This document shows positions 61,964-64,000 of a stretch of DNA of 64,000 bases, in pieces. Within the stretch, counting starts at the first letter, position 1. Each line of letters begins with the position of its first letter. The notes under the pieces are model-generated. The model saw only the letters and a program-made list of their open reading frames with translations, did no database searches and was not told the DNA's origin. Both the position numbers and the translations under genes were made by a program. This DNA is from Flavobacterium bizetiae (GTDB taxonomy: Bacteria > Bacteroidota > Bacteroidia > Flavobacteriales > Flavobacteriaceae), in the NCBI RefSeq assembly GCF_902804475.1, contig NZ_CADCSU010000055.1, positions 25,179-89,178 on the forward strand, given 5' to 3'.

Positions 61964-63985
61964 TTATTTTACCAGTTTTTTGAAATTAAACTTCATTAAA
62001 TTCATAAAACCCTGTTCGATAATATCAATTCCCAGTCCGAAATTGCTATCTGCCACTTCGTGATGCGCATTTCTAAATTCTTCAAAATCTGCAGGCGGAA
62101 TTTCTAAATTAACCAATGGTGTAAAATCGATGTTTATTGTAGCGCCATTTTTTGTGATCTTTTTTCGGCTTGTATAATCAAAATACGGATTTTTAATGGT
62201 GCTTTCCTGTGCTGTAAATTTCTCTTCAACATCTATTCTTTGATCTGTGTAAAGGTTGATTTCGTACTTTTCGTTATCAAAATTATGCCAGAAGGCGATA
62301 TCAGTATGCAAAAAGTCACGAGCATTATTTTTAATTACATTTCGATCAAAATACATTAAGAAACGATTCTTTTGAGGATCTGTATAATATGGATCTTCAA
62401 CCGTAGCTTTGTACTGAATGGTATATTCATTCAGCTTTTTATCATCACTGATTGTTTCGATTGTAGCATCCTTAAATATATTTCGAACATCAGTTCCGTT
62501 TCTGTCGTTATTGTAATTCAGCGTATAAAAAAAGAAATTATTCCAGCTGTCAATGATTTCTCTTTTGTTGGTGTTTTTAAAATACTTACGCATATAATTG
62601 GCGCGATTTCCTTTGTAAGTAGTCGTTAGTGAAAGCTTTCCAGTATTATTCTGAACATTAAATTCAGCTTTTTCATTTATACCATAATAAGGAAATTTAT
62701 GCGATTTTTTTATTTGTAAATCCTGATTAGGTTTTACTTCTAAATAATGCATGAAGTAAATAAAACCGCGATTTTCGATCAATCCAAATTCATCACGACT
62801 TGTAGCATCAATAAAATACGTTTCGCCTTTATAATCGATTTTTACAATAACATGATTAAAAGTCAATAAAGAAGGCAAGTAATATTTAAGGTAATGATCT
62901 GTATTGAAATTTACCAAAACCACAGACGAATCGACTTTGATATAATCTAAAATTACTTTTAGTAAAACACATTTTGCCTTGCAGTCTCCTTGTTTGTTTT
63001 GATACGTGATCGAAGGTTCCTGAGGTTTGTGCCCATTCATTTCATCAGCATTAAAAACATAGTAAACATGATTTTGCACATAATCTATCGCAAACTGCAA
63101 TTGTTCATCTTTGTTGGTAATGGCATCCAGTTTTTCGACTAGATTAGGAGCAAATTCCTGTAAAGACGATTTAGCATAAACCTCTTCATACAAAGGAGAA
63201 ATATAATTCGATAAGTCGATCCAGTTACTATCAGTTGCAAAATCGATAAAAGGAGCAATTTCTCTATTTGTATCTACAAAATTGATGTAGTTTTGTTTTT
63301 CGATAGTAAATTTTTGACCCTTTTCTAAATAGTTAATTTCCGGAGCCAATACATTCCCGTCTTCATCTCTAAAAAACGTTTTTTTGTAAGCAATATTTTT
63401 TTTGCGATCATTGATAAAAGTAAACTTATAACTTCCGTAAGCCCAATAAGTACTTGGACTCACCCAAACGAACTTAGAAAATTCCTTACGTAAAAAGTCA
63501 CGTTCTGTAAACACTTTTACTCTCGAATCTTCCATGATCAAAACATCGTAAAGACGTAAATCTTTTATCGTAATATTAATTTTTTTATTGCTGCTTAAAA
63601 CACCGCCATCACTCTGGTTTTCGCTGTCTAATACTTTAATTTTCGTATCAGGAATTTTGTCAACCAAAGCACCTTCTCTCAAAACGCTTATTCTGTGTAT
63701 AATATAAGTTTCATTTTCTTCGACTACAACATCCATCACCGAAGCATTTTCAAGATTAGCAGGCTCGTTAAGCGTATAAGCTACACAAGCATATTCGCTA
63801 TTTTCCTCATCACTTGTATAATAAATTTTATCTAAAAAGTAGCAATAATCACGTCCTTCATCTATTTGTTTACTTGCAAAATCCGATTCCTTAATGTATT
63901 CAATAAGTTGATTGTCATTAATATTAGTAGCCCATTCTGCTGGTTTTTGAATTTTGTAATTCTCTGACTGAATAAGATTTTCCAT
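61964..63985 (-). CDS. DUF3857/transglutaminase-fold protein
   Basis: The 673-residue protein has an N-terminal DUF3857-like part (about 60-220) and a transglutaminase core with Cys335 (QGDCKAKC), His378 (FNHVIV) and Asp393 (FIDAT), the papain-like triad. The C-terminal part (about 430-673) is DUF3858-like. No signal peptide or lipobox is visible from the ATG at 63985, unlike many relatives, so the start may lie further out or the protein may be cytoplasmic. Its substrate is unknown; it may be a peptidase or transpeptidase-type enzyme. It is not part of the PUL by strand. Confidence 0.85.
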   Translation of the reverse strand: MENLIQSENYKIQKPAEWATNINDNQLIEYIKESDFASKQIDEGRDYCYFLDKIYYTSDEENSEYACVAYTLNEPANLENASVMDVVVEENETYIIHRISVLREGALVDKIPDTKIKVLDSENQSDGGVLSSNKKINITIKDLRLYDVLIMEDSRVKVFTERDFLRKEFSKFVWVSPSTYWAYGSYKFTFINDRKKNIAYKKTFFRDEDGNVLAPEINYLEKGQKFTIEKQNYINFVDTNREIAPFIDFATDSNWIDLSNYISPLYEEVYAKSSLQEFAPNLVEKLDAITNKDEQLQFAIDYVQNHVYYVFNADEMNGHKPQEPSITYQNKQGDCKAKCVLLKVILDYIKVDSSVVLVNFNTDHYLKYYLPSLLTFNHVIVKIDYKGETYFIDATSRDEFGLIENRGFIYFMHYLEVKPNQDLQIKKSHKFPYYGINEKAEFNVQNNTGKLSLTTTYKGNRANYMRKYFKNTNKREIIDSWNNFFFYTLNYNNDRNGTDVRNIFKDATIETISDDKKLNEYTIQYKATVEDPYYTDPQKNRFLMYFDRNVIKNNARDFLHTDIAFWHNFDNEKYEINLYTDQRIDVEEKFTAQESTIKNPYFDYTSRKKITKNGATINIDFTPLVNLEIPPADFEEFRNAHHEVADSNFGLGIDIIEQGFMNLMKFNFKKLVK

Positions 63986-64000
63986 CGATGTGTTTTTAAT

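Overview
The window is a low-GC, gene-dense chromosomal segment of a gliding Flavobacterium-type bacterium (Bacteroidota), close to the F. johnsoniae group. The evidence is the gliding and type IX secretion genes gldE, gldD, gldJ, porU and porV, a SusC/SusD polysaccharide utilization locus (PUL), Bacteroidota-type promoters (TTG, about 19-21 bp, TAnnTTTG), several GTG/TTG starts and the general lack of Shine-Dalgarno sequences. I see no phage, integrase, IS transposase, CRISPR array, rRNA or tRNA.

Layout. 0.1-8.4 kb: an alpha-2-macroglobulin-like lipoprotein followed by its usual partner PBP1C, separated by two perfect palindromes. 8.4-11.7 kb (minus strand): an orphan outer-membrane-like protein, RNase G, an unlisted 30-residue very basic protein, and an HU/IHF protein. 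11.8-15.2 kb: mutY-ssb-gldE-gldD. 15.3-16.7 kb: a metal-binding HMA lipoprotein and an EamA exporter. 17.0-20.4 kb: an M16 peptidase pair, one catalytic and one degenerate. 20.7-21.4 kb: rplU-rpmA. 21.8-31.8 kb: an unknown polytopic membrane protein, an AsmA-like protein, miaE, a glycosyltransferase, an AraC regulator, an AhpD-like protein and an M1 aminopeptidase. 31.9-35.2 kb: pdhA-pdhC (E1-alpha and E2, without E1-beta) and cdd. 35.3-43.7 kb: porU-porV divergent from gldJ, then murF.

43.7-61.9 kb is the main accessory region. A membrane-spanning propeller/Y_Y_Y/LuxR-type regulator is divergent from susC-susD-susE, which are followed by four GH30 enzymes (two paralogous pairs), a secreted endonuclease/exonuclease/phosphatase-fold protein and a GH3 beta-glucosidase. 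Signal peptides and lipoprotein signals suggest surface binding and import by SusCDE with mostly lipoprotein or periplasmic hydrolases. The likely substrate is a beta-glucan, possibly beta-1,6-linked, but this is inference. The regulator-susC gap carries a repeated TGTAGTG motif and a 20-bp direct repeat that could be the operator. A cytoplasmic-looking transglutaminase-fold protein closes the window.

Intergenic spaces hold several families of dispersed palindromic repeats: two copies of a 110-140 bp element, a 158-bp element with inverted termini, two terminators sharing the same stem, and a 24-bp inverted repeat pair. None encodes a protein. The points most worth checking are the four-GH30 PUL with its nuclease-fold member, the regulator operator motifs, the 30-residue protein, RNase G without a zinc link, and the inverted-terminus repeat element.
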